Assembly (NCBI GenBank): GCA_023333565.1
Contig: JAJKFH010001359.1
Coordinates: 620,001 to 684,000 of the forward strand
Origin: Puffinus mauretanicus
Taxonomy: Eukaryota; Chordata; Aves; Procellariiformes; Procellariidae
Direction: 5' to 3'
DNA length: 64,000 nucleotides
Shown in pieces: positions 22,901-36,570 of this stretch. Under the pieces are notes generated by a model, which was not told the origin of the DNA, did no database searches, and worked only from the letters and a program-made list of their open reading frames with translations. Positions within the stretch are counted from its first letter, which is position 1. Every line of letters begins with the position of its first letter. The translations under genes were made by a program, and so were the position numbers.

Positions 22901-25900
22901 TTTATTTCTATTTCTGAAGATTAAATTACACAGTGCTTGAGAAATTTCTGCGATTCTGGAAATCATCAGCTCACATGGTTATTTTCCATTTAGACAAGGC
23001 TTGTTCAGCTATTTCTAATAAGAAAGAATGAGATAGAAAAAGATTCAGAATTTGAACAAAGAATGAAAATTTGTGAAAGTATCATCACTTTTAAATTTTA
23101 GTAATGTCTCATTAGTAGTAATAAATAGATAGGCAAGGACAATAAAACAACAAGGTGCATGGTTATTTCAGACAAATACCTAAGAAAATCTGTATATGAA
23201 TAGGCGTGCACCTCTGTGTTGCAAATGTTTTTGCAAACTGCTGATTAAAAGTACTTCAGTGGTTCTAAGCAGATCTGTTCAAGAAGTGACCAAATTCCTT
23301 TGTAGGGCTGAGAGAATAGAAAATTCTCTTTCACCTCAATCTAATCTTTATCCCTTTTGTCATTAACTTAGGCAGGACCTATAGATTTTGCTTTGAAATG
23401 ACATCCGTTTGCTCCTTCCATGAGAGCAAATGCCTTTTTTTATGAAGACGCTGCAGACATTTCAAAAAGTTCCTTAAAACACATTGTGTATTTCTTTCAT
23501 CCCAATATGTTTTCTTCTGTTTCTTTCTCGATTAGGTTAGGAAACACTCTCTTCTACTGGTGTGATCTCTTTTTATGGCTCTGAAGTGTTCCTTTTGATT
23601 CACGGGTCCAGCTGCTAATAGCAAGCAACTTTGAGATGTTGCATCTTCTTCTTTATGCATCCTGAAGCTAGATTCTGTTCCCCGAAGTGTGAATGAAAAT
23701 TCAGTCATCCTCACTTTGATTTAAGGAGTAGTGAATCTCCTGTGCATTTGCTTCTGTTGAAGGGTTCAAAACATTTTTCAAACCATTCCAAGGAAGCTAA
23801 GATTCCTCCTCCTGTTTGAAATAAGTATTAACTCAGTCCTACTTCAGGAAGATCCTCAAAAATAGATGTAGGAAATATCAATGAATTTTCTTTTGTACTT
23901 GGTACAATAACTATCAGGTGTCAACTTCAGGCTGACCTGTGTTAAAATGAGGGTGTGTCTGGTGGAGATTTTTAAAACAACTAACAGGAAGATTAATTAC
24001 AGTTAACTCTAGACTAGAGTCTAGAAAATGCCAAGGAAAAGAGGTCTCCAGCAAATTTATGACCTTACAACATTTGATAATGGCCATTGGTGCATGGGAT
24101 CTTGCACATCTTTTAAATTAAGAGATGATGGAAGATCTTAACTGAAAAGTTTTCTTCTTGCAATTGTATTTGAGTAATAACTACAGTGATGACAGAGCAA
24201 GCACATGGGTATAAATGAAAAGTAACTTTTCTGCAGTCAGTGAAATTACGTAGCCATGTATTTGGTTTGTAATTAGACTTGACATGTGCATGTGTCTACA
24301 AAAATTAAATAAGATTATTCAGCTGCACTTACATATATTAACTCTAGGGGAGCCTTTAGCCTAAGTGATATGGGTATTTAGACTTCAGATGCTATGGTTA
24401 ATACACAGTATTTGTAGTCAGACTTTGAGTAATCAGAAGAAAGAAAATCCTTGCCACATTGGTTTCACTGAAACCAAGATTTTAGTTGCCGATAATGGTG
24501 AAACAAGTAGAAAGCGTTGTATTTTCACTGTACAAGGAGAAGGGAGAGAAGGAGGGTATTAAGGAATTCTTATTAATCCTTAGAAATTACATATTTAATT
24601 AAGTGGTAAGGATCTTTATTCTATTAAGAAACCCCAGACAAAAAAGAAAAAGAGATGATGAAAGACAGTGTAGATGAAAGAGGATAGAACAGGAGTTCTT
24701 GAAGTAGATCATCTCTATTTTGGTCAAGACTACTCATGAAACTAATTCGTGGTGTATGACTTTGATCAAAAGTTTTCCTTTTGTGATGTGTTTGCTTCTA
24801 ATATAAATTTCTCTCCCTTTATAAAAATGCTGAGAGAGAAATATTACCAATCTAGGTTATTAATTTTAAGTAAAAGTAAGAATAGAACAGGAACAAACAA
24901 AAAAAAAAAAATCTATTTGACTTAACTGAAACTGCTTGGAAGAAACACACACATAAACTGACTGAATGCACTGAGGCTCTAAATTTGAAATGTGGTAATT
25001 GTACAATCACAATGCAAGTCTTCTAAATGGAAAATAATCTCCATCTTTTATTTAAACAATGTACTGTATAATGCACTTTTCTCTGATCTGGCGGCCTTTT
25101 CACAACGAAGTGATGAAACAGAACCTCCATATAAGAAATAGAAACGTGTTAAGAGTTGAAGATATGTGCATTTCACATCTTTCCAAAGGCTCCATTTATG
25201 CTCATATTTCTTTCTGTCTCACTAGCACTACCATCCTTTTTTATTAATAGATCTTTCCTAAAATAGTCATGGTACATAATCCTTGTTGAATTGCATATCC
25301 TAGGCTTGCTCTCAAGATTTCAGGGTTTGTGAGGAACTGACATCAGATTGATCCTCTATGGAACAGCTGCTCGCTGAGAAGTTCCTAGAGCATAGAGGTT
25401 TCTAACTGTGCACCCAAAATGTAATTGACACTGGAAGAAACTTGTGAAATGTGATAATTAACAGAATGTGGTTTAGCCAGATGCAACAGTAACTTTTCAC
25501 TATGGATGTGCTCACAGAGAAGGTATAAGAAGGCAGGACATAAAGGTTCACAGAAGGCAGGACAGATATCCTCTGGATAGAGGTTTCCCATTATGTAAAT
25601 TAATAAAAGTACCTGGTTTTAAGAGCAAAATTCAGTGTCAGAGTGAGGTGGACCTAAGATGAAGCTGCTAGCTGATGTGAAAAAAAATTAATATTGCTTT
25701 ATGGATTTTTCCTTTGTATCCTCTATGGATTTGGCTTTTGAAGATTCATATCTTAACCACCCAGGTCTTTAGATATGTACCTGCTTTAAAAAAGCACAAA
25801 ATCTAAGTAAAATGGCATTATATTTTTCTTCAGGGAAAAAACAGCTATTAAGTTTGAGAGGGTTAGAACTGTAGGGTTTAATTTGGGCTCCATCACTTAG

Positions 25901-26026
25901 GAAGGTCCCCTTCCCCCCCAGCATTTGCACTTTCCAAATTCTAGTCCACAGGGAGTTCAAAGGACCTGTGTTAGTGCAAAGTTGTTCAAAGTGCATTGGA
26001 AGTAATGATAACTTGAGATAAAAAGT

Positions 26027-26046
26027 AAAAAAAAAAAAAAAAAAAA
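26027..26046. repeat. poly-A tract
   Basis: About 20 consecutive A. No retroposon body was recognised upstream, so it is recorded only as a simple repeat. Confidence 0.8.
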
Positions 26047-27774
26047 GAAGAAATTGGAACGAAAAGATGTGATGTAAAGCAAAATAACACCCACAAAGAG
26101 CAGCACTTCAGATATTGCTATCTAATTAGCCTATCTTTTTATTCTTTCCTTTATTTTTGACGCTGTGGGTGTCAGTAGCTTAATATACAGCTAAGTATCC
26201 AACGCTTTATTTTCTGCTTTGTTTTATACATGGCAATTGGACAGATGGTCCCAAAGGATTCCTTTTTATTATGGATTATTCCCAGTGAACACCCTGGCTG
26301 TAAGCACTCTATGACAGCAAGGTTATTGTAAAATGGCTTTTTTTTGCCCTTTGAAGTAGAGCTGTAACACCGAGAATAACTTTTATGAGGTCTTGTGGGA
26401 ATCTTGTTCTTTATGAAACTCAGTGATTATGTTCAGAGGCTGGAATAAATGTTCCTGTGAACTTTTTAAAAATAAAAGAAGGGAGGAAAAGGAATGAGAG
26501 CATTTGCAGCTCTAGGGGTCAGGTACTCTATTACATGTAGTTTTCTGGATTCCCTGCCCTACCTCTCACCATAAACTAAGGTTAGACACCCTTAGGGACT
26601 GCTCTATAGAGCAGGATTTAACTGATACTCTGTACTAGCAAGGAATTATCTAGTAGTATACTGTATTTCAGCCATTTTCTATGTCCTGTTATGAGTGATG
26701 AAGGCAAAGCACCAAGAATCTAAAAAGAGGATCTTTTGCAAGGTTTTAAAAAGAGAATGTTCAGGCTTTTTAAAATTTATTTATTTTAAATATATAAAAA
26801 GAGTGGAATGAGTGCATGAGTGCCATAATCCTGCCCTAATTGATTTCAGTTTGTAAGATAAAGCTGAATAGCTGAACGACAAACAAAGGCTAGGTAATTA
26901 GCCTCTTACAATTTCAAACTATAACTTTCTTTAGAGTTCTGAGTATAACTTTCCTCTTGCCCAGGCCTTTATGCTTATAAAGGCACAGAAGCCGAGATCC
27001 TAAACCACTGTGCTCTTTCTGGATCTGGTATGAAGTAGTTTTAGGGAAGCCTGTGGTCCCAAATACGTGGAATGCATGAGGATATCCAAGTCCTCAGTCA
27101 GGCCCCCGGCAGCAGTCATGAACATGGTCCCTCCATATATTATCCAACCTTTCCCTCAAATCCATCTAGTTCCTCCCAGTACTGAATACTCTTTCTCAGT
27201 GGCATGCACTGAAATTCTGTTTCCCTTTTTCTTACACACCTGAGCTCCTAACAAAGCCTCTTCATAGGAATGGAGTTTGCATTTTCAAGGGAGATCTTAA
27301 AAAGGAAAGAAGGCAGAGAGAGGAGAGAATGTTAACACTATGTACCAGAAAATTTAAAGAGTTTTATTTTTAGTTTACTTTCTAAAAGAAGGATTTTTTT
27401 GTTTGTTTTTAAATATAACACAAACAGCAGGTATTATCTGTCTATGAAAGGCACTGACAGTAGTTAGGGCTGGGACAGATCACCAGTCACTCATTTAGGT
27501 GCTGAGTCAGTCATGATGTCTTTCAACCCTGTTTTTCTCCACGCAGAAATTCTGGCTTACAAATTTTGTCCTGAGAACAGACACTTCTCCCTCATCTTAT
27601 TTTTACAAGCCGGTTAACAAGGGAGTTAACAGCTAGAGAGTACAGTTAGGAATGCAGTTTGTGTTCTGTTATGCTGGTGAACATTGTTGCACTTATCACT
27701 TCCAGGACTGATACCCTCTCAGATTCCCTCCCCCACTCAGAGATGTATAGCAGCAAGGCAGTTTTCCTGGCTAC

Positions 27775-27850
27775 AGCCTTGGTTATGTCCCATTGAAGTT
27801 GATGTATTTTAATGCCACATTGAAAGTTAAGCATGTGCTTAAAAGTCTGA
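27775..27850 (+). repeat. Possible ancient amniote interspersed repeat
   Basis: The block AAAGTTAAGCATGTGCTTAA with a flanking CATTGAAGTTGATG resembles a palindromic old repeat common in turtle and archosaur genomes. This is recalled from memory, not searched. Only a core is recognisable and the boundaries are unknown. Confidence 0.35.
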
Positions 27851-30800
27851 GGATCAATGTGTTTCAAGCCATCAATTCTGAGAGAGTGAGGCCCTTAAAT
27901 CAAACATAATTTCTTTGTCAGCTTGTTCACTGGATGTAAGACTAAGAATACAGATTTCACTAGTTAGTTGAAGCATGTACTGCTGGGCAGCTGGCGTTTG
28001 TGCCATGCATTAGCTATATAAGAGCAACCCTCTATCTGGAAGTTGCTGTAACACGAGCTTTTGGAAAGGAAAACATGCTTTACATTGTGTTCATTGACAC
28101 ATACATATGAGAGAAGTTTGGCTGTGAAGCTTTGCACAGGAGACGCACAGAAGTCTAATCCTGCAGATTTCATTACTACTGTGGTAAGGCAAAACTGTTC
28201 TCCACATCATGGCTAATAAATGCTGCTGCAGGCCTTTAGGTGATGCATCATTGGTCACCCTCTGTATCTTCATGTTTGTGAGTTGATGAGGCCCTAATTC
28301 CTTGAGTCCTCATGAGAGGGAGCCACTGGTGCAGAAAGTGACTAAATTCTGCTGCTTGCTTGACATACCAATCTTGCTAGTCTCCTCTGTTGTTGGAGGA
28401 GGAGAAAAGAAACAGAAACAGTGAAAGAATATCATAAACATAAGATATTCTTATGCTAGAAACAAAGTTTTACGTGTTCTAAAATATTTGGCATATTTTT
28501 GCACTTTTTCTAACAAAAGTGGGAGTTTGCAATGATGTATTTGCTTTCTTAATAGGACTTGCACTTTGCAAGAATGAATCAGTCATGTACATGTATTTCC
28601 TCAGTGTCTAAGTCGGTGTATGAGACAGATTTTAGGTTCATTCTGTTTTAAGGGTAGCCTGAGACAGATATGTTTCTATGCTTTTCTACAAAGCCTCTGA
28701 AGAGAATCTTCCAATATTTTTGTTTATTGCTCATAATTTTATTCTCTATTATGCCTGTTTCTATATATATTTTATACAGGTTAGTTTTTTTAAAATGTAA
28801 ATGTTATTTACTTTATAGAGAAGTACCCGTATAGAGTTCTACACTGTTAGTCACTGTTGCCATATTAGTCTCACAGTATGTGATTTGGGGAATGCAAGTG
28901 AGCGTGGTATTCAAGGTGTGACCATGAGTTTGTTATTGCTCTCCATAATAACAACAACAACATTGCCCTATTCTACAATGTATAAACATTTCCTGAACAC
29001 TGCCTGTTAATATTCTTTTTGCTTCTTTAAACCTCTTTGGGGCAACAAACATTTACAAAACAACCATCGCAATCTATGTTAATATATAGTGAAATTACAC
29101 CCTCTGCTCATATTGGATGTGAAATGTACAGCTCTAGGTTATACAGAAATCATATCAAGAGAAGTTTTTGCTATCAATGGGAATGTTGTTGGCCTTTGAC
29201 CTCGATTTGAGATTTGGAAATCACTTCCCTATGAAGCATTGTAATTATTACCATACTTTGGGTTTTCATTGAAACACTTTTAACAACAATAATGTTATCA
29301 GATGTGTGTTTCATTAGAAATTCCATCCAGAGATTGTGGCAGTTTGCATTAAAAATATGTCTTAATAATCTTTTCATCACAACAAGGAGTCTCTTTCATA
29401 TGCTGTTACTTGTTTAAAATGGTCTTTTTCCACTCAGCTTTTAGATACTCTGTGATATAAAATTGTTCCTCGTTTTCATTAAGTGCAAACATAATATTCT
29501 CTTTTGGTAAACTATTATTACCATTACTATTATTAATTAAAAAATTTTTTTTAATCAGTTTGTGCATTTGATTTATCAAAGGTTGTGTGCTTAAAATTAC
29601 TTTACGTTTTAATTAGAGCTGCAACAATCTGTTAGCTAGCACCGAACCCTGATGAACACGTGTCTCTAGGCATGTTTGGAAAAGCTCATGAATTCTCTGC
29701 CATTCGCCTAATGAGCTGTCAGAAAGGTTCCATCAATAGTGTCAAAAAATTTGTTTAAGGACCTTCCAGACGTGTTCAAGAAGTTTGAGTGAGCAAGGGC
29801 TAATACAAAATGAGTGCCATTGGGTTAAATATTTCTGGAAAGGTCCTTTGAAGCTGATATAAGGAGAATTAAAGGTCATGCTTGAACGTTTGCTTTTGAG
29901 GAGGTGTTTTTGAAATATAGATTGTAAAATGTAGCTATTAATAGCTTCAACGTTATCTCTGGAAAGGACAATATGAAGGTATATCTGATTATCTTCTTCT
30001 CTGCCACAGTACAAGGGTGGATAGGGCCTTTTCTATTCTCCACTAACCACAGCACAGGGGTTTGAGGAGTATGTAAAAAACCAAACTTCTCTGTGGGTTT
30101 CTTTGAATCCCACAACCGTTACATGAAATAGAATTGTGATAGATGATAGCCTTTTAATGGATCGGCAAGTCAATGGAAATCAGCATTTCCACAGTGTCAC
30201 ACATAAGATGATTGTGAAAGAAGAATACTCTTCTTGACAGTTTCTGCTCCAAAGGAACTGAAAGGCACAAGGTAATGATCTCTTCAGGTGTCACTGGCCT
30301 ACTAGTCATCTGGGAATTCACGGAGAGACAATAAATCCTTTGTATTATTCACAGCACGAGGGTTATGGCATAGCTCCTTTTGGAGCTTATAGGGTATGTG
30401 AATGTCACTGTATGGGATATATTCTCAGGAAGATGTGGTAGAATAATCTGCTGTTAGTAATAGCCCTGTAAATCATCTATAACTAAAACTTGTTGACTAG
30501 CTAATACCTTGAGTTTAAAAAAAATAGGCATCTGTTCGCTAACCATATGTCAGTAGTCTCATTGCTGCCACTGATAGAAATATTCCAAGTTTGGAAGAAG
30601 AAATGTATGTATAAATATTTAAAAGTGGAAAAGCATGCACAGGAATATTTACTTCTGATGAGGCAGTGAATAAAATATCAGTTCCTTACAAGCCAAGATA
30701 CAGTGCCCAAAGAGATTCCAGGAAACCCCAAAACACACTAAAGCTACCAGGTTCTAATTCTAATTTTTTTTTTCTTCTTTATTATTAGGAGCTGAATCTT

Positions 30801-31593
30801 GGTTTGCAACACAATGAACAGTCAATTAGATATTTTTGATTCGAGAAATAAAAAATGGTTTGTTAAACTACCTCATTTAAGTCTTGCTTTACTAGCTAGC
30901 CATACAGACAATGTTTCAGAGATAGAGGACAGTAACTTAGGTTTGTTTCTTATCTGCAACATACAACACTTAAAATTCTTTTAAAATAACCTACCAATGT
31001 TATAGGCAGTTCGGAAACCAATACGTTACACTTAAGGCTGAAAGGTGATGTTGCAGAATCTTTTTTATTATGTGCATTGCGATCATCATTTCTTAAAACA
31101 CACACATATGCTTTCCTTCTGGCTAATCTGCTATTTGCAATAATTAAAAAAAAAAAGGCAGAGAGGCATTGGTTGACTCAATTTTTCTAGTCAAATCACA
31201 AATGAAGTAAAACTGCTCGTTGACAACTATGGTGCTATGTTCCCCTTTCCTTACAGAAGTAATGCAGAGACTGCAATAACAAGGTTCATCTTCAATTTTT
31301 TTGCAAATCCTAGGTAATTTGCATTAAAATTCTAACAGGTGATGGAGAAATATTAAATGTGCTTTGGATGGGAAGTAAGTATGACTGGAACAGCTTAGTA
31401 GGTACTGAGGCTTTATCCGGGAGAGAAATCCAGAGATTACTGTTTAGATGTTGAATACTTGCAATGTTACCGTACACCTGGATTCAAATTAGGTATGTGA
31501 TTAAATCTATTAAAATTAAATTTATGAAAGTCAAGATGTTAAAAAGCCAAGCTTTTGTGTGTGTGCTGCACTGTAAACATCTCATAAAAGGTG

Positions 31594-31790
31594 TTTTATA
31601 GAAGGCTTACAGAGAAGAGATTTTCGTACCTGAAAGGAGGTTGTAGCAAGGCGGGTGTTGGTCTCTGCTCCCAAGTAGCAAGCCATAGGACAAGAGGAAA
31701 TGGCCTCAAGTTGCACCAGAAGGGGTTTAGTTTGAACATTAGGAAAAAATTCTTTACCAAAAGGGTTATCAAGAACTGGAACAGCTAACG
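31594..31790 (+). mobile_element. CR1 LINE fragment, 3' untranslated region
   Basis: The order of blocks matches CR1 3' noncoding sequence in sense orientation: GTACCTGAAAGGAGG, CCATAGGACAAGAGGAAATG, then AACATTAGGAAAAAATTCTT and GAACTGGAACAG. The element is truncated on both sides and lacks the terminal 8-bp repeats. No coding sequence remains. The overlapping open frames on both strands are not genes. Confidence 0.87.
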
Positions 31791-34700
31791 CAGCTTTCTT
31801 GTGTGTTGAGAGCATTGTTTCAATTAGTCAGAAGAAATGAATGTTTCATTAAATATGTCATCTACATATAAAACTACCTTCACAAAATCTGTAATGACAA
31901 TTACCTTCCTTTTAATTAAAAATGGGGGAATTTCAGTGGACATTATTTACACTACAGAATTTAATGAAAGTCTATTGTCAGCTAGTGATTATGGCTATCT
32001 ATCTGTGTCATAACTACATCCATACAGCGTTAACATACCTCACTCCTGTCATACTAATTAATTAACTATCTATTCTGTGGACTAACAGTACTATGGATGC
32101 ACAGATATTCAATCTGGCCAAGGTACTGCCTGTGCATATTTTGTATGCAAGTGTGCACAGAAAAGATGACTTTTGTTACCCAATTTTTATAATTAAGAAG
32201 AATAAAATTCACTACAAAGAAATGCATTGGGCATTGATGGAACTCGTATGTCTTAGATCAAAATTTTTCATGTCACTCTCTCTGTCTGCTGTCTGAGGAG
32301 GAGAGTGAGAAGGCAAGTTTCTGAAGTGTCAAGAATATCATCTGAATATGAAAGATAAACAATATTTATTGGCTGTTACCAGAAGGATAGGCTGGTCCAT
32401 GACCTGCCTGACCTTTTTGAAGAGGTGATTAGCACCCCGCCCCAGGAGTATATTGTTAAAATGGTTCTTAAAGTAGTTGTCACCATGTATTTAGTGGGTT
32501 TAACAAAACAATTAAGGATGTAGATCCTCATGTCACTCAAGCTGGGTGATAGCTTTTCTGCTCTTACCAAGTCATGGTTTGCCACTGGCTAGCATATTTG
32601 AAATTGAACTTCATTTAACTATGGAATGGGTTGTAATATGTATGGGTTTTTTGGAAATAAGCTTAAATATAAACACATTTTTTTCACTTTAAAAGGTACT
32701 TGAATGCTAACATTCTTTGCTCTAAAAAGTATGATGACAGCCTCTTGCCTATAATCACAGTTTGTATACATGCAAGCCACAAAAATTTCCGCTTTAGTAT
32801 GGAAATCTGGACTAGGAAGTCAGGTATATTAGCCTCCCACAAATTATATTGATCAGTTCTTTATCTTTAGGAGTAGTTTCTGTTTTGCTCTGTTGCTTTT
32901 TCCAGGAAGATGTAAAGATTTCTTTTTTCTTTGATGTATCACTGTTACTTAGAAAAATGTGATGAATTACTTTAATTTCAATAAGTGTATGTATTTGGAC
33001 CTGTTGCAGTGCACCAGAATATGTAACTGTATTATTTTTGAAAAGATTATCTGTACCATTGGATAATTTCACTGCCTTAGCCTACCCATTAGGAAAACCA
33101 GTGTAGGAGTTCTCTTTGATACTCTGTCTACAATACCCACACATGTACGCATACAAAATGGTAGAATGGGAATATTGAACTCCAATAAAGAGTTGGTGAT
33201 TTAGAGAGTAGTCCTTTACTAGTAAGTGTGAAATATTGCATGCAGGACAATTGAGAGACAGTCCCATAGCCTCTTGGTATCCTTTGGATAGTCTGCTGTG
33301 CTCCGTTTAGACTATATAATGTTTCTAAAGCGTTTGCTGATTTTACTCATGTCATGGCACTGATTAATCTTTGTCTACTTTTATATTTTACACAGGAAAA
33401 CAGTATCACTCACTGACTTTAAAGGCATGACCATCCCCTCAGATATGAAAAACAAATTGAACTACCACACATGGATTACCTGGTACAGTTTCACTGCCCA
33501 TAACAGGTGTAGAAACCCTATTCACAGAGCACTGGGAGGTCCAAAAGAGGGATTTAAAAACAAAGGAGTAAGAAAGAGGGAACGTAATGTTAACAGTAAA
33601 AAAATTACAGGGATATTCTGGAATATTTCAGCTACAATGTGGTTTTAAGGAAAATAAAACCTGTATTCCTCCCTCCCCAATTTCTTTCTCCTAAGTGGTG
33701 CTGGTTATCCTTGCAAAGTAATTTCAATAATAATGTGAGGGTGGAGTGGGGTGGTGATGTTTGTTTGCTTGTTAATGTAAAGACTAAACTACAAATGTAT
33801 AACTACAAAGGGACAATCTGTAGAGGAGAAAAGGAGAAATTATAAACTTGATTAGATGATCTGTTCAAAGTGAATAATTACAGCAATGTGGTAGCTTCTT
33901 AAAGCCAAGGTACAAGTCATTGTTAAGAAAGATATTGTAATCTCAGTGGTTTCTGACCAGAAAAGTGGCAGTTGAGGAGAGTTAAGCGTGTATGGATATG
34001 TCTGCATATCAAGGCAAGGTCAACTTGAAAAAAGCAGACCACCCTAAAAATAAAAATTTAGACATGGATAAAGCATGTCATCTGGAGCACAGAGACATAC
34101 TGTATTATGTCATCAGGAATATCCTGACTGCTAATGAAGAAGCTATTTGGATACATGGCAAGCAAGAAATGAAGCACTCTGTGCTGTCACCTGCTCCAGA
34201 GATTTGATTTCTTCGACAGTGAGTAAGCCAGCCAAAAGAAATGAGGCTACTAGAACTTACAGACCAGAGGGTTTTTTTGGTGGATAAAGTAAAAACCTTT
34301 AGTTTTAGATGCAAAGCTGCTGCTGTTTTCAGTCCAAGATCAATAATACAGGGGAACATACATAATATGCAACACATCTGTTTCTGCTTAGGTCAGAAAC
34401 TTCCTATAACAAAGATGTCTAGGCTTTATCTTATTTCAATGCTAATTATTGACAGATGAAGTGTTTTTTAACAAACAACAAAAAGATTTGTTTTCCTCCT
34501 AACAGAATCTTTCAGACATAGAATGGCTTTTCTTAATGAAGTCTTGAAGTAAATCAAAGATTAAGATGGGAGAACAACCCATTTTCTCTAGTTCCCATTC
34601 CTTTTTTTTTTTTTTTTTTGAGATCTGTGCTGCTATTTATGTGACAGAATCGTGGTCACGCTGCCCATCTTCCTTTCTGAACACCCCCAAAACCACTGTG

Positions 34701-35850
34701 GCATCTAACCCACAAAGTCTATCAGAAAGAAAAAAAAAGGTGTTTGTTAAGCAACTAAAAGTAGCCTTTGGGGTTAAATAACATGTCTTTGTATCACAAC
34801 TAAGCCGGGTTGTCACAGGGGAACTTAATATGTTCAAATAATTGCAGGTTTATAGTCTACTGTAATATTCCAGTAGTATCTGGTTCTAGAAGAGTACATA
34901 ATATAGTTGGTAAATACTGACAAGACAGTTAAGTTCATCATAATACTCATGGGTTGTCAGCCATTGCCTTATGATAAACATAAAGGAGAAAGTTTTTTTT
35001 TCTTTTGTCTCTCTTTTATATTAAAAAAGATGAGGGGGATTGTAGCTGGCAGATGGCAGTTTAGCACTTAGATGTTTCAGACATTTGTGTTATCCGTTGT
35101 ACAGAGCAAGTGTGGTATGCTTAAAAAAGAGAAAACACCAGCCCAAGGTTATTTAGGTACCAAGCCTCCATGCCTTGAAATCTGGTGAGAGTGCCTATTG
35201 CCTTTAACAGGATAAGGCTTTAAGGAAGTGATGTTTGGTTTTCATTGACTATTGTAAAGTGTTCATCTGAGTGTTCTGATAACCTTCATGGACTGACGAA
35301 CACAACTGATAGCTCTTCTTAAGGAGTCTAATGACTTAAATTAGTACGAACTGATAAAATGATCTGTTCTTCAAAGAGCTTTCTCTTAAATTCCTGACAT
35401 TCAGCTGTAACTATTGTTTATTCATTTTAGGAAATTAAAGAGTATAATCTATGCTTCATTACATTGTTGCTGCAGTTATAATGATGAAAGCACAGTAAAT
35501 AAAGGTAGTGAATATCTTATCTCACTAACTAAATATTACTGAAAGCTTTCTTCAGGGAAAAAAAAAGTCAACAGTCTTGATGGAGTTGATCATCTTGAAA
35601 ATAGATACAGAGTCTGAATATGCCTCTCTGTTACAATGTCTTTAATATATTTTCATATGATTTGTAGACATCGGTTATGTCAAAATGTCTTCTGGTGTTA
35701 CAGTGTCTTATTTTTTTCCTTGAATTTCTTAGGACTGTATTCCCATTAAGATTATAGTTCTTACATTATTTTTCATAGCTTTTTTACTTTCTTTCCAAGG
35801 TATCATTATCTACTCTAGTTTTCCGCAGGCTAATGGGAGTCTGATGGAAA
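31791..35850. other. AT-rich host DNA, no gene recognised
   Basis: No supported gene or transposon. An 18-base T run is at 34602-34619. Open frames at 32812-33072, 33427-33845, 33992-34207 and 34105-34377 match no recognised family. Confidence 0.55.
34602..34619. repeat. poly-T tract
   Basis: About 18 consecutive T. No adjacent retroposon body recognised. Confidence 0.8.
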
Positions 35851-35854
35851 CTTT

Positions 35855-36570
35855 GTTAAATAAATTTTCTCAACCAGATGTGTCATGTTTGAGTTTAATA
35901 AACCCAAGGGGAAGTTTTTCTTCTGTGAGTTTGTCTAATCACTTTTTGAACCTAGATAAACTGTTGATATCTGCACCACTCTTGAGGCAATTAATTGCAA
36001 CATTTAACTACAGTAAGTGTGATTAAGTTCCACCATTTCCTTAATTTGAACCTGCCATCTGAGATTTTCATTTAGCTATTTCATATTGTTACTTATGAAG
36101 ACATCTATCATATACCTCTGCAGTAATTTCTTTTTCACGCTAGAAAGTCCTAGTCTGTTCTTCCTTTCTATAGCTTTGATTGCAAGCATACTGCAGGTCC
36201 GTACAGAACCATCATAAGGATTCTGTTTCTTTTTCTGTTCCTTTCCTGAAGTATTGGATTCTTTGGGATTTTGAGAACTACTGGGTTTGGGGTTACAACT
36301 ATTTCATCTTTCCTGAGTTTGTCACTGCCTATATGCAGTTAGGGCTTTTTTGCCCTTCAGTGCATTATTTTTAATATTTATCACCATTCAGATTCACCTG
36401 CTATTTTGTCACCTCATTGCTCAGTACTTTGAGGTCCTTTTGCAGTTTTTTTCAGTCAGCCCTCATTTTTAGTACTCTGAATACTTTAGTATCATCAGTG
36501 AATGTTATCATACCTTTATTTACCTCTTTTTCTACATCTTTCAAGTTTGATGCTTTCTCCATTTTAAGTA
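35855..36570 (-). pseudogene. Ancient CR1 LINE: 3' UTR and RT palm relic
   Basis: On the minus strand the 36691-36452 frame reads VEKEVNKGMITFTDDTKVFR, the counterpart of the CR1 reverse-transcriptase block with its FADDTK catalytic motif. Both aspartates are kept and the alanine is a threonine (about 36480-36505). Continuing toward 35855 the plus strand shows diverged forms of CR1 3' blocks (AGTCCTAGTCTGTTCTTCC, CCTCATTGCTCAGTACTTTG). These stretches are in the order expected for one antisense copy. The divergence is high and gaps are common. This is an old insertion of the type shared by birds, crocodiles and turtles. Confidence 0.75.

Larger units (their letters stand above)
19747..31593. 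other. AT-rich host DNA, no gene recognised
   Basis: Nearly 12 kb without a recognisable exon, RNA gene or young transposon. Simple tracts include a G/T-rich low-complexity stretch at 19859-19932, A runs at 24898-24911 and 26027-26046, and a short (AAC)n at 28949-28962. Several sub-blocks have balanced, homeodomain-site-rich sequence without decayed-repeat character (about 22620-22850, 26150-26460 and 29590-29900). They could be conserved noncoding elements, but this cannot be shown from one sequence. A block near 27775-27850 resembles an old amniote repeat. Confidence 0.5.

Noticed and set aside
29742..30115. Overlapping minus-strand frames of 79-90 codons as a host exon
   Set aside because: Two frames overlap with unrelated peptides. 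No splice-site pair or protein family is recognised.
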